This document shows, one piece after another, positions 1 to 7,364 of a stretch of 64,000 bases of DNA (its first letter is position 1; every line of letters begins with the position of its first letter). The position numbers and the translations under genes were made by a program. A model generated the notes under the pieces. It ran no database searches and had not been told where the DNA came from. It saw only the letters and a list, made by a program, of their open reading frames with translations. The DNA comes from Verrucomicrobium sp. BvORR034 (GTDB lineage Bacteria; Verrucomicrobiota; Verrucomicrobiia; Verrucomicrobiales; Verrucomicrobiaceae): assembly GCF_000739635.1 (NCBI RefSeq), contig NZ_BATQ01000163.1:1-64000 (forward strand), written 5' to 3'.

Positions 1-87
1 CTACGCGGTCGCCAGCGCCCCTGCCCCCAATCGCGCTCCTCCTCGCCTGGCACAGCCAAATCACCGCCCCCGCTCCGCAGCAGGGTT

Positions 88-112
88 GGAGTACCGTCCC
101 GCATGCGGGACC
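88..112 (+). repeat. REP-like palindrome, GTCCCGCATGCGGGAC core
   Basis: GGAG (88-91) is followed by TACC and the perfect palindrome GTCCCGCATGCGGGAC (96-111). The left flank CAGCAGGGTTGGAGTACCG is identical to that of the element at 2588, although the core differs. A GGAG foot next to a palindrome is the architecture of REP elements mobilised by RAYT transposases. Confidence 0.7.
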
Positions 113-410
113 AATGCCATCAGGGAAAAGTGGAGAGGTCGAGCATCTCCCTTTTGTGAAAGTATTGAACCCGGACCTTCGGCCCTTCTGAAAGGGGCTC
201 ACCAGTTACAGTCGTGGCGGATGCGCCATCGCGGCTCCGAGGCTCACCAACGCAAATCAGCAAGGCTATCTATTCCCTGATGGCATTGGCTTTTAAGCGG
301 AATCAGGAAGCGAGTGACCCTTGATAGCGCTCCCGGTGAGTCGCTCCCGACGGGCCAGCGATGGCTTGGGAATCTTGGGCGGGATTTACGCCATGAGACG
401 TGCGGGGCGT

Positions 411-434
411 GATTCCGCTTAAAAGCGGTACTCC
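411..434 (-). repeat. REP-like hairpin, CCGCTTTTAAGCGG core
   Basis: Read on the minus strand this is GGAG-TAC-CGCTTTTAAGCG-GAATC: the same flanks as the GTCCCGCATGCGGGAC elements but with a shorter core (6-bp stem, TT loop). A truncated relative lacking the left arm lies at 289-308. Confidence 0.65.
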
Positions 435-593
435 AACCCCGGCGCGAATATCCACTGGGACAAAGGAACCCACCCCACCCTGCTGAAGCCCTTGCTACCC
501 TTCGTGCCTTCGCGCCTTCGTGTGAAAAAATGCATTCGCCACTCCGGCGGGACGCCAGTGTCACTTTTACTCCTAGAACCAGCAAGAGTTGAA

Positions 594-1229
594 TCAAGAC
601 GCCGGTTCTGACCGCACCTGAATCAACACCCGATCCCTGGGCGTGAACTGGAGCCTGCTCCTGGCTCTGTTCAACCAGGACCAGCGTGACTTCGCGCGCA
701 AGGCCCGGCCCTCGTCCGCGATGAAAACAATACGGCCAGCCTGGCTATCCAGCGGAGGCCGGATGGGGAAATACCGTACGATGACTCCATCAAAGTGGGG
801 CTGCGTATAGGACAGGGTCGCCTCGAACTCGTTGCCGAGATATCGCAACGGCACCTCGCAGACGTAGGTCTGCAGATACCAATCTGGCGGCGGGATGGAG
901 AGACCGTTCCACTTCTTTGCCCGATAGATACGCTTCCCGACGGTGATGGAGGGATCCACAGCAGAATGTGCCCCCTGCTGGGGCGGTTCAAACACGGGAA
1001 CGAGGATCTTGACGAGCGTGTCCTTTGAAACTTTCTCTTCGGTGCTCGTGGTCTCCAGCTTGAATCGGTAGACGCCTTTCACCTGCGACTTCCCTGCTTT
1101 AACGGCAATCGTGACCTCCTCGTGGATCATGGTCGAGGAGAGCTTGCCGTCGTCATACACCATGGGATTGGCCACGGCTTGGACCGCAAGGAGGCAGAGG
1201 GCTAGCAGAGTGTGGATGCAATGGCTCAT
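594..1229 (-). CDS. Secreted protein of unknown function
   Basis: This 211-residue protein begins with a clear Sec signal peptide. Residues 1-20 form a short hydrophobic run (TLLALCLLAVQAV) ending near an ANP cleavage-like site, so it is probably periplasmic or envelope-associated. The mature part alternates polar and beta-prone segments (for example TIAVKAGKSQVKGVYRFKL) and has an aromatic-rich stretch around residues 110-155. The C-terminus turns basic (residues 180-195). I recognise no catalytic motif or named domain. It stands alone on the minus strand between the first repeat block and two small membrane-protein genes, and the start is the only sensible Met before the hydrophobic run. 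Function is unknown; a small beta-sandwich envelope protein is a guess. Confidence 0.6.
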   Translation of the reverse strand: MSHCIHTLLALCLLAVQAVANPMVYDDGKLSSTMIHEEVTIAVKAGKSQVKGVYRFKLETTSTEEKVSKDTLVKILVPVFEPPQQGAHSAVDPSITVGKRIYRAKKWNGLSIPPPDWYLQTYVCEVPLRYLGNEFEATLSYTQPHFDGVIVRYFPIRPPLDSQAGRIVFIADEGRALRAKSRWSWLNRARSRLQFTPRDRVLIQVRSEPAS

Positions 1230-1329
1230 AAGGCGCTACCAGGATTGTACGCTGTATTGACGCTGATGTCTCACGACGAAGAAGATGGCAATGCCAGCGC
1301 CGACGGCGGCGAAAGGCCACGCGGACCCG

Positions 1330-1662
1330 CTAGTGCGGATGGTGATGAGGAAGGGCAAAAGGAAGATCCAGCACAGATCCGCGCCTCCCCCCTTCACCTC
1401 TCAAGAATACCAGCACTTTCCAACCAAAGACGACAACGAGGGGTACAGCAACGAACCCCCACCAACCACTGATCATGGCCGTGAAGAACAGGTAGATGGG
1501 GAAGAACAGCGCCTGCCATCCGATGGCCGCAAAGGACTTGAGGCCATGTGCAAGCAGGAGTGGCGTGAAAGCCCCCAGGGTGCCAACGCCCCACGCAAGC
1601 AACAAACGTACCGGCAAGGAGGCGACGGTCGAGGCAAAGACTTCAGCAGGATCAATACGCAT
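1330..1662 (-). CDS. Small membrane protein of unknown function
   Basis: About 110 residues from the preferred start (MRIDPAEVFAS). A longer reading from 1707 would add 15 residues of unlikely sequence (MECLIDRWSNPP...). Three hydrophobic segments can be seen: about residues 15-38 (LLLAWGVGTLGAFTPLLLA), 43-62 (IGWQALFFPIYLFFTAM) and 67-85 (FVAVPLVVVFGWKVLVFL). The tail is short, basic, then His-rich. This looks like a three-TM inner-membrane protein, similar in size and style to the other small membrane proteins between 1.3 and 4.1 kb. No family is recognised. Because it sits between repeat blocks, it may belong to a locally duplicated and decaying set. Confidence 0.5.
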   Translation of the reverse strand: MRIDPAEVFASTVASLPVRLLLAWGVGTLGAFTPLLLAHGLKSFAAIGWQALFFPIYLFFTAMISGWWGFVAVPLVVVFGWKVLVFLRGEGGRRGSVLDLPFALPHHHPH

Positions 1663-1779
1663 GACAACCAAAGGTGGATTTGACCATCTGTCGATTAAAC
1701 ACTCCATGCCGAATGACGTGAGGTCAATGACATGACACCGGAAATTCTGAGATTCAAAAACCGGGAAGATTCTTCCACC

Positions 1780-2255
1780 TTAGACGGCAACTTCATCTGC
1801 AAGTTCTGGGGACTTGCCAAAACCAAAGTAACGCCGACTGGGACGCCCCAGGATGAAGCGCCATGCCAGGAGGATGATCAGGAAGGCAGCGGTGAAATGG
1901 AAAAGCATGTCCCAAAAAGAGAAGGGAATTTCCTCGGGGGATGTGACAGCCGGAAGGATGCAAAGAGGTAGACTAGCTGATTGCTCCTCACGACAAAGAA
2001 CATCAGCACCGCCGAATTCAAATAGTAGACCCATCGACGGCGACCTCCACAGCACATAGAGAAGATCGCAACGATGACTACGATTGTTGACGCAAACAGA
2101 GGCGGCAGCCTCAGAAACTGACCGAAGGATTTGTCCAAGAAAGCACGAAATAGAATCAGAATAAACACGAAGGTCATGAACCCAAAGATTCCGATCACCC
2201 AACGATGGGAAGCGGGTCTGGGAGGAAGAGATTCAGAACGAGCTGGCGAACTCAT
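1780..2255 (-). pseudogene. Small multi-TM membrane protein, frameshifted
   Basis: The 5' part, starting at MSSPARSESLPPR, encodes three hydrophobic stretches (WVIGIFGFMTFVFILILF, FASTIVVIVAIFSMCC and YYLNSAVLMFFVV) in one frame down to about 1960. That frame then continues as implausible sequence and stops at 1878. In the adjacent frame the reading resumes convincingly with PAVTSPEEIPFSFWDML, another TM segment (AAFLIILLAWRFIL) and the tail RRYFGFGKSPELADEVAV, ending at a TAA at 1780. One base appears to be missing around 1955-1962. The tail is supported independently by a second copy of the same 3' end at 3285-3356 (RRYFGFGKLPKLADEDAI). It may be a true pseudogene or a sequencing error. Function is unknown. 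Confidence 0.55.
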
Positions 2256-2292
2256 CGACTGGCTATGGGAAACGGGAGTTGGAAAGTAAGAT

Positions 2293-2319
2293 GGAGTGCA
2301 GTCTCGCATGCGGGACTGC
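2293..2319 (+). repeat. REP-like palindrome variant
   Basis: GGAGT is followed by GCAGTCTCGCATGCGGGACTGC, an imperfect palindrome with one mismatch that shares the CGCATGCG centre with the other elements but has different outer arms. It lies immediately upstream of the frameshifted membrane-protein gene. Confidence 0.6.
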
Positions 2320-2587
2320 GCCAGGGTGCGGAAGGTGGAATGAGCAATTTAAATATCAACCACCAATAGAGCTGCAACGGATGAGGCGCTGTAACGGAAA
2401 AACACGTGTTTAGAAGGCATTGGGGCGTTGTGTGGGCATGAAACTCAACCACTCCGGCGACGGTTGCCGATTGCCAATCGGCGGCACAGCAGATTGCCAA
2501 TCTGCGCTACGCTGGAGCCAGCCTGCTCCATCGGGCTCCTCCCCGATTGGCACAGCCAAACCATCACCCCCGCTTCGCAGCAGGGTT

Positions 2588-2615
2588 GGAGTACCGCTTT
2601 TAAGCGGAATCAGGA
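2588..2615 (+). repeat. REP-like hairpin, CCGCTTTTAAGCGG core
   Basis: GGAGTA precedes CCGCTTTTAAGCGG (2594-2607), followed by AATCAGGA. The flanks are identical to those at 10492-10525, where the core is the longer palindrome CCGTCCCGCATGCGGGACGG. This is the clearest example of core exchange within constant flanks. Confidence 0.7.
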
Positions 2616-3284
2616 TGCGAATGTCCTTGATATTGCCCGCGGTGGATGCGGGCGACCAGTTGGTGGTTGCCAGGAAGTCCTGGGAAGGATTCACGCCATG
2701 GGACGCGTGAGGAGTGATTCCGCTTAAAAGCCAATGCCATCAGGGAAAACGCATCGTCTTGCTGTTTTGCCTTGGCGCGCCTCGGAGCCGCGATGGTGCA
2801 ACCGCCACGACTGTAACTGGTGAGCCCCTTTCAGAAGGGCCGAAGGTCCGGGTTCATACCAGCCTGGGGCAACGCCCCAGGGATAGATGGCCAAACTACC
2901 CTTGAGGGCTGTAGGCCCGGTGTCATCAAATCTGCCTATGACGAGCATCCCTGAATGACGTCGGGCCTACAGCCCTCAACATCTAAAACGAGCGCCTGCC
3001 TTGGGCGTTGCCCAAGGCTGCAATGATGCCGGACCTTCGGCCCTCAATACTTTCACAAAAGGGAGATGCTCGACCTCTCCCCTTTTCCCTGATGGCATTG
3101 GTCCCGCATGCGGGACGGTACTCCCACCCCGGCGCGGACCTCTTCTGAGACTAAGGACTCCTCACCGCCCTGCTGAAGTCCTTTCAACCCTTCGTGCCTT
3201 TGTGCCCTCGTGTGAGAAACATGCATGCTTCACTCCGGCAATCTGTGCCACGAAGCTGAGCGACTCTACTCCGGCCAAGATGAA

Positions 3285-3356
3285 GTTCTTCCACCTTAGA
3301 TGGCATCTTCATCTGCCAGCTTCGGGAGCTTGCCAAAACCAAAGTAGCGCCGGCTG
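3285..3356 (-). pseudogene. Duplicated 3' end of the 1780-2255 membrane-protein gene
   Basis: Bases 3285-3356 match 1770-1840 closely in the same orientation. Read on the minus strand they encode RRYFGFGKLPKLADEDAI followed by TAA, against RRYFGFGKSPELADEVAV-TAA at the first locus. The similarity continues a few bases past the stop. No 5' portion of the gene is present, so this is an orphan tail directly behind the 3377-3748 gene. It supports the reading frame used for the end of the first copy. Confidence 0.6.
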
Positions 3357-3376
3357 AAGAGATTCGACCGCGGGCC

Positions 3377-3748
3377 CTACAGTTGTCGAGTCTTGAGAAG
3401 AGGGTTGTCCCTCGCCAGGGCATAGTCGTAGGTCATGAACTTGGTGAAGCCCCAGCATCCAAGGGCAAGGAGGACGGCCAGGATTGGATAGATGACCACG
3501 GAAAACGCAGGTCTCTTGCGAAGCTCCCACCAGGCCAGACCCAGCCCGACAACGCCTTCAAAGAGGCAGATGCCCCAGATCAAGGAGGGCGGGTACAACA
3601 GCCGTGCAGATCTATGGTCCAAACTGAAATCCCACACCAGAGTGAGCAGACTGGTCACAGCAAGCGCGGCCACAACAGAGGCCGACAGGACGGCGAGCCT
3701 CAAGACCATGGATGAGGTGTGCGGCTTGGGAAGAGGTGGAGGGTTCAT
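3377..3748 (-). CDS. Small three-TM membrane protein
   Basis: 123 residues from MNPPPLPKPHTSS; an upstream extension to 3859 adds 37 residues with no membrane or domain signal, so I prefer the internal Met. Hydrophobic spans are about residues 15-40 (LRLAVLSASVVAALAVTSLL), 55-75 (SLIWGICLFEGVVGLGLAW) and 82-102 (FSVVIYPILAVLLALGCWGF). The C-terminal loop MTYDYALARDNPLL is polar. The short proline-rich N-terminus resembles that of the neighbouring small membrane proteins. No known family is recognised. Its stop is followed directly by the orphan tail at 3285-3356. Confidence 0.5.
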   Translation of the reverse strand: MNPPPLPKPHTSSMVLRLAVLSASVVAALAVTSLLTLVWDFSLDHRSARLLYPPSLIWGICLFEGVVGLGLAWWELRKRPAFSVVIYPILAVLLALGCWGFTKFMTYDYALARDNPLLKTRQL

Positions 3749-3830
3749 CCGTTGGTGCCGTATTAGGGCCGGGATTGGGCCGGGATAGATGTCGGTTATT
3801 GGAAACTGCACGGAGCACCTGAAGCGACGA

Positions 3831-4133
3831 TCACCCGTCAACGATAGACCGGATGACAAACCGGATGAGGAGTTGCAGGGCGAACTTCACTTCGAGCCAG
3901 AAGAAGCCGATCAAGAAGGCGAAGGGGAAGGTCAGGATGGCGAGGATGACGCCAACGCCAACCCAGACCTCGCCGCCCAAGTAGCCTGCGCCGCTGGAGA
4001 GCACGATAGCGAAGAAGAAGCCGAGGAAGGCCCGCATGCCCAGCTCCATGGTGTCGCCCGCGGCTTCCACGCGGGACCAGAAGGATTTGGGCCTGCGGTT
4101 TTCGCTGCCGCTTTCTGCAGGTGGAAGATTCAT
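3831..4133 (-). CDS. Small two-TM membrane protein
   Basis: 100 residues from MNLPPAESGSENR. The longer reading to 4334 runs into the GATTGCCAATC repeat and is rejected. After a polar N-terminus and an amphipathic stretch (SFWSRVEAAGDTMELG), two hydrophobic segments occupy about residues 34-58 (AFLGFFFAIVLSSGAGYLGG) and 62-85 (GVGVILAILTFPFAFLIGFFW). The end is short and basic. Composition resembles small DUF-type inner-membrane proteins, but I cannot assign a family. It is the last of the 1.3-4.1 kb group of small membrane proteins. Confidence 0.5.
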   Translation of the reverse strand: MNLPPAESGSENRRPKSFWSRVEAAGDTMELGMRAFLGFFFAIVLSSGAGYLGGEVWVGVGVILAILTFPFAFLIGFFWLEVKFALQLLIRFVIRSIVDG

Positions 4134-4228
4134 AGGGTGAACCGCTGAGAGACGGCGGATCGTTTTTACCCAACAGGCCGTCGTTTGGATAGAAGGAAGT
4201 TGGTGGGGCGGTGTCCGGGGAAGCGCGG

Positions 4229-4398
4229 ACTGACCGCTTAAAAGCGAAACTCCAACCCTGCTGGCGGCAGCGCGCGGGTGGATGAATAGGTTTCGGCTCG
4301 GAGTCCACTGATACCGATTGCCAATCGGTGGCACAGCAGATTGCCAATCTGCGCTACGCGGGTCTCCTCAACCAGCGCAGCGTCTCAACCAGCGCAGC
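4229..4398. repeat. Repeat cluster downstream of the EPS export gene
   Basis: A diverged REP-like element (ACCGCTTAAAAGCG...ACTCCAACC, 4231-4255) is followed by the double GATTGCCAATC repeat (4313-4360: CCGATTGCCAATCGG then GCAGATTGCCAATCTGC). A short tandem repeat of CTCAACCAGCGCAG (about 4367-4399) runs up to the stop codon of the next gene. Confidence 0.65.
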
Positions 4399-4968
4399 TC
4401 ACTGCGGCACATGGATCCGGTCACCTGGCTGAGCCTGGATGGCGGCCTCGGCACCATCAGCACGACGGAGGTCGAGCTCGCGGGTCTGGCCGCCGCGGGT
4501 GAACTTCACCTTCTTCATGCCGGCGAATTCGGTGGGGCCGCCGGCGCTGGTGATGGCGTCGTGGATGGTCATGCCGGGAGTGAGGCCGATGCGACCGGGG
4601 GCACGCACTTCACCGCTGACATAAATGACCTGGGTGGCGGCTTCGCGGTTGGGCGTGACCTGGATGGTAGGGTGCGTGAAGATCTCGGCGTGCTTGTACG
4701 CGGACTCGATGTTCTTCTGCAGAGTCGAGGGACGCACACCAGCCGCTTTCATCTCGCCGATGTACGGAAGATTGATGGAGCCGTTGTCGGCGATGTCATA
4801 GCTGTTGGAAACAACAGAGATCTCCTCTGCGGGCACGCCGGAGAGTTTGATGACGATGCTGTCTCCGATGCGCAGGACGGACTCGGTCGTCTGCTGGGCC
4901 ATGGCCTGCCCCAGCATCAGGCTGCTGAGGAGGCCGATGAGGAGGGCTCGGAAAGTGGACGTGCTCAT
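4399..4968 (-). CDS. Polysaccharide export protein (Wza-like, SLBB)
   Basis: 189 residues from MSTSTFRALLIG; the reading could extend into the kinase gene, but the signal peptide fixes this start. The signal peptide (LIGLLSSLMLGQAMAQ) directs it to the periplasm or outer membrane. Residues 28-105 form a Poly_export domain (SVLRIGDSIVIKLSG, GSINLPYIGEMKAAG, then the IQV segment). An SLBB-like segment follows (VIYVSGEVRAPGRIGLTPGMTI, then AGGPTEF) and the end is DRIHVPQ. It is expected to form or gate the outer-membrane channel for an exopolysaccharide. At about 190 residues it is much shorter than E. coli Wza. There is no lipobox Cys, so lipid anchoring is not seen. It lies 37 bp behind the tyrosine-kinase gene and is probably co-transcribed with it. 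Confidence 0.88.
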   Translation of the reverse strand: MSTSTFRALLIGLLSSLMLGQAMAQQTTESVLRIGDSIVIKLSGVPAEEISVVSNSYDIADNGSINLPYIGEMKAAGVRPSTLQKNIESAYKHAEIFTHPTIQVTPNREAATQVIYVSGEVRAPGRIGLTPGMTIHDAITSAGGPTEFAGMKKVKFTRGGQTRELDLRRADGAEAAIQAQPGDRIHVPQ

Positions 4969-5005
4969 AAACGGGAATCCTTTCAGGGTGGACCTTGGCC
5001 TTGGC

Positions 5006-7204
5006 TTAGAACACATCGTCGCCACCAGTGTTGCCACGTTGGCTCCGGGGCTCGGATGCATCCTTGGCCTTGCGTTGTTTCCTTGAAGAAGTCTGGCGTG
5101 TGCCCTTGGGGGCATCGTCGTAGTTGGGCGTGTTGTGGTAGTAGCCGTAGTACGTGGTCTGGTAGCTGTAGTTGCTGTCGCTGCGGATGTCCACGCGGTT
5201 GAGCGCGACGCCGACGATAGAGCCGCCGACCTGCTCAATGGCCTGCTTCACACGGCCGAGGATGTGTCGTGGGATCTTGCGGTGCTGCACGACGATGAGG
5301 GTCATGTCGGCCTCTGCCGAGAGCACGCTGGCATCGCTGACGCCGAGAATGGGCGGGGAGTCGATGAGCACGAGGTCAAAGCGGCTCTTCATGTCCGCGA
5401 TGAGATCCGTGAACTTCTGGGAGTTCAACAGGCTCGCGCAGTCGGCGGGCATGATGCCGCTGGGCAGGAGGTAGAGATTGTCCACCTGAGTCTGCACCAC
5501 CACTTCCTCCAGAGGCACGTTTCCGGTGAGGTAGTTGCTGAGGCCAAAGTTGTGCGGCACATCAAAGAAGGTGTGCTGGCGGGGGCGGCGCATGTCTGCA
5601 TCGATGATCAGGGTGGTGTATCCCGCCTGGGCACAGACGGTGGCGAGGTTCACCATGGTGGTGCTCTTGCCTTCACCGGGGCTGCCGCTGACCACGCTGA
5701 TGCAGTTGGCACTCATGTCCTTGCGGTTGAACTCGATGTTCGTGCGCAGGATGCGGTAGGCCTCGGCATCGGGCGTGACGCCGCTGGAGCGGTGCAGGAT
5801 GCCCACGCCTTTGGGGATCACGGCCAGCACGGGCACGCCCATGATGGACTCGACCTCATCCATGCTCTTCACACTGGTGTCGAGGTACTCAAGGAAGAAG
5901 GCCAAACCGAGGCCGCAGAGCAGGCCGACCACTCCGCCAAGGAGCAGGTGCAGGCGCACATTGGGCTTCACCGGTGCCGATCCGGGCTCCGCTGCCTGGT
6001 ACACGGTCACAGGGGTCTTGGTCATCTGCTGGTCGATCTGCTTCTGCGAAAGCGTGTCCTTCAGACGGGTGACGTCCTGGCGGAGAATCTCCCATTCCCG
6101 CTGGGCGGCGAGGAACTCCTGGTGATCTGTCTGGGCCTGGATGGAGGTGTCCTTCTGATTGTCCCGCATGCGCTCGGCCTCGGTGAGCTGCTTCTGCGCA
6201 GTCTCCACGCGGAAGGTGAGGTTCTTGCGATAGTCCTCCGCCGCCTCCAGCAGCATGCCCCGGGTCTGCAGGATGGAGTCGGCAATGCCCTTCATGGTGG
6301 GGTGCTTGGGGCCGAGACCGGCATTGCCCAAGTTTTTCTGCGAGATCAGGAGGTCCTGGTAGGTGGGGCCGAGTTTCTTGATGGTCTCGTTCTCCACCCG
6401 CAGCTCACCCGCCTGGCGGATGAGGTCATCCCCTTGCAGGGAGCGGAGTTGCTCAATCTGCGCGGTCATGTCGCGGATCTCGCGCTGGATTCTGCTGACG
6501 TCCTTGATGGTGTCCACCAGGGAGCTGCTCTCCGGCGTGGAGACGTCATCCTGGTTGGCGGCGCGGCCCACGGAGCCGGGCATCTCCACGATGCCGAGAC
6601 GCTTCTTGATATCCAGCACCTTGGCAAGCGCCTGGGTGGCCTGCTCTTCCTTCGCAGTGATCTGGGCGGTGATCTGGGCCAGCGCCTTGTCCGTGCGCTC
6701 GTTGTCGAGCGCCAGCCGGGTTTCCTTGTAACTCTCTGCGATCGAGTTGGCGATGTCTGCGGCCAGCTTGGCGTCCTCGTCGAAGTACTCCAGCGTGATG
6801 AAGTCACTCTTCATGCTGCTCTGGGGCTCCAGATTCCCCATGAGCTTGCCGGCGGCGGCGGCCTTGTTAGGGGCGTTCCACCGGGCCACAAGGTCGAGCT
6901 TGTCCACCACCCGGTCGAGGGTTTTGCGCTTGGAGAGAATCTCGAACTGGGTCTTGAGGAAGCCGTCGGTGGACACGGCGAGGGCATCGCCCATGTGGCC
7001 GATGACGCGGGCATCACTCTGTACCCGCTCGATGACCATCTCCACCCGGCCCACGTACTTGCGCGGCATGATGTAGGTGATGATGGCCGCGACGCTGAAG
7101 ACGAGGAGGAAGGCGAGAAAGATCAATCCAAGCCGGTTGCGGACGATCTGCCAGTAGTCCTGGGCGTGGCGCTGGATCTCAAGACGGTTGGGCGTCGTGC
7201 TCAT
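5006..7204 (-). CDS. Wzz/Wzc-type exopolysaccharide co-polymerase and BY-kinase
   Basis: 732 residues. A first TM lies near residues 27-50 (LIFLAFLLVFSVAAIITYI), then a Wzz domain and a long coiled-coil periplasmic region (about 130-385), a second TM near 420-445 (LLLGGVVGLLCGLGLAFFLEY), and a cytoplasmic tyrosine-kinase domain. Its motifs are Walker A SGSPGEGKST (about 503-513), Walker A' IIDADMRRP (about 532-540) and Walker B LVLIDSPP (about 610-617). A Tyr-rich cluster near 678-694 (YSYQTTYYGYY...NY, seven Tyr) is the likely autophosphorylation tail, and a basic, polar stretch follows it. The protein should control chain length and export of an exopolysaccharide with the adjacent Wza-like protein. 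Both parts are fused in one chain, as in proteobacterial Wzc, rather than split as in Firmicutes. Confidence 0.92.
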   Translation of the reverse strand: MSTTPNRLEIQRHAQDYWQIVRNRLGLIFLAFLLVFSVAAIITYIMPRKYVGRVEMVIERVQSDARVIGHMGDALAVSTDGFLKTQFEILSKRKTLDRVVDKLDLVARWNAPNKAAAAGKLMGNLEPQSSMKSDFITLEYFDEDAKLAADIANSIAESYKETRLALDNERTDKALAQITAQITAKEEQATQALAKVLDIKKRLGIVEMPGSVGRAANQDDVSTPESSSLVDTIKDVSRIQREIRDMTAQIEQLRSLQGDDLIRQAGELRVENETIKKLGPTYQDLLISQKNLGNAGLGPKHPTMKGIADSILQTRGMLLEAAEDYRKNLTFRVETAQKQLTEAERMRDNQKDTSIQAQTDHQEFLAAQREWEILRQDVTRLKDTLSQKQIDQQMTKTPVTVYQAAEPGSAPVKPNVRLHLLLGGVVGLLCGLGLAFFLEYLDTSVKSMDEVESIMGVPVLAVIPKGVGILHRSSGVTPDAEAYRILRTNIEFNRKDMSANCISVVSGSPGEGKSTTMVNLATVCAQAGYTTLIIDADMRRPRQHTFFDVPHNFGLSNYLTGNVPLEEVVVQTQVDNLYLLPSGIMPADCASLLNSQKFTDLIADMKSRFDLVLIDSPPILGVSDASVLSAEADMTLIVVQHRKIPRHILGRVKQAIEQVGGSIVGVALNRVDIRSDSNYSYQTTYYGYYHNTPNYDDAPKGTRQTSSRKQRKAKDASEPRSQRGNTGGDDVF

Positions 7205-7364
7205 GGCAAGGGGTCAATTTGAGAAAGCTCCGGCCCTCGTTCCCGGGACGGTGGCACAGGGGTCCGGCAGTGCACCATACCTCATACCAGCCGCAGCGGC
7301 TCCACCTTTCCGCAGAGTGCGGGGGAGGCTCTGCCCGGATGCGGCGTTCATGGGCGGGAGTGGC

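Larger units (their letters stand above)
1..593. repeat. Non-coding mosaic of dispersed repeat modules
   Basis: No credible gene is seen here. The stretch is built from modules that recur elsewhere in the window. Bases 96-166 reappear inverted at about 3046-3117 with about one mismatch. Bases 167-243 reappear inverted at about 2775-2862. Bases 272-304 reappear inverted at 2713-2745. Bases 430-540 are a diverged direct copy of 3118-3238, including the phrase CCTTCGTGCC..TTCGTGTGA. Short ORFs in this region change frame between copies and show no protein-like conservation, so I treat it as intergenic repeat DNA. Confidence 0.75.
2256..3284. repeat. Second mosaic repeat block, largely inverted copy of the first
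   Basis: About 1 kb with no credible gene. It contains a palindrome at 2293-2319, a GATTGCCAATC double repeat at 2464-2511, REP-like elements at 2588 and 2716, inverted copies of modules from 1-300 at 2713-2862 and 3046-3117, and a direct relative of 430-540 at 3118-3238. A further near-palindromic phrase TCGGGCCTACAGCCCTCAA, matched by TTGAGGGCTGTAGGCCCGG, lies at 2903-2981. Together with 1-593 it brackets the 594-2255 genes in inverted orientation. Confidence 0.75.

Noticed and set aside
5135-7222. 695-residue plus-strand reading
   Set aside because: It is antisense to the Wzc-like kinase gene, which has all family motifs. The reading is His/Val/Gly/Asp-rich, as expected of the third-position shadow of a high-GC gene.
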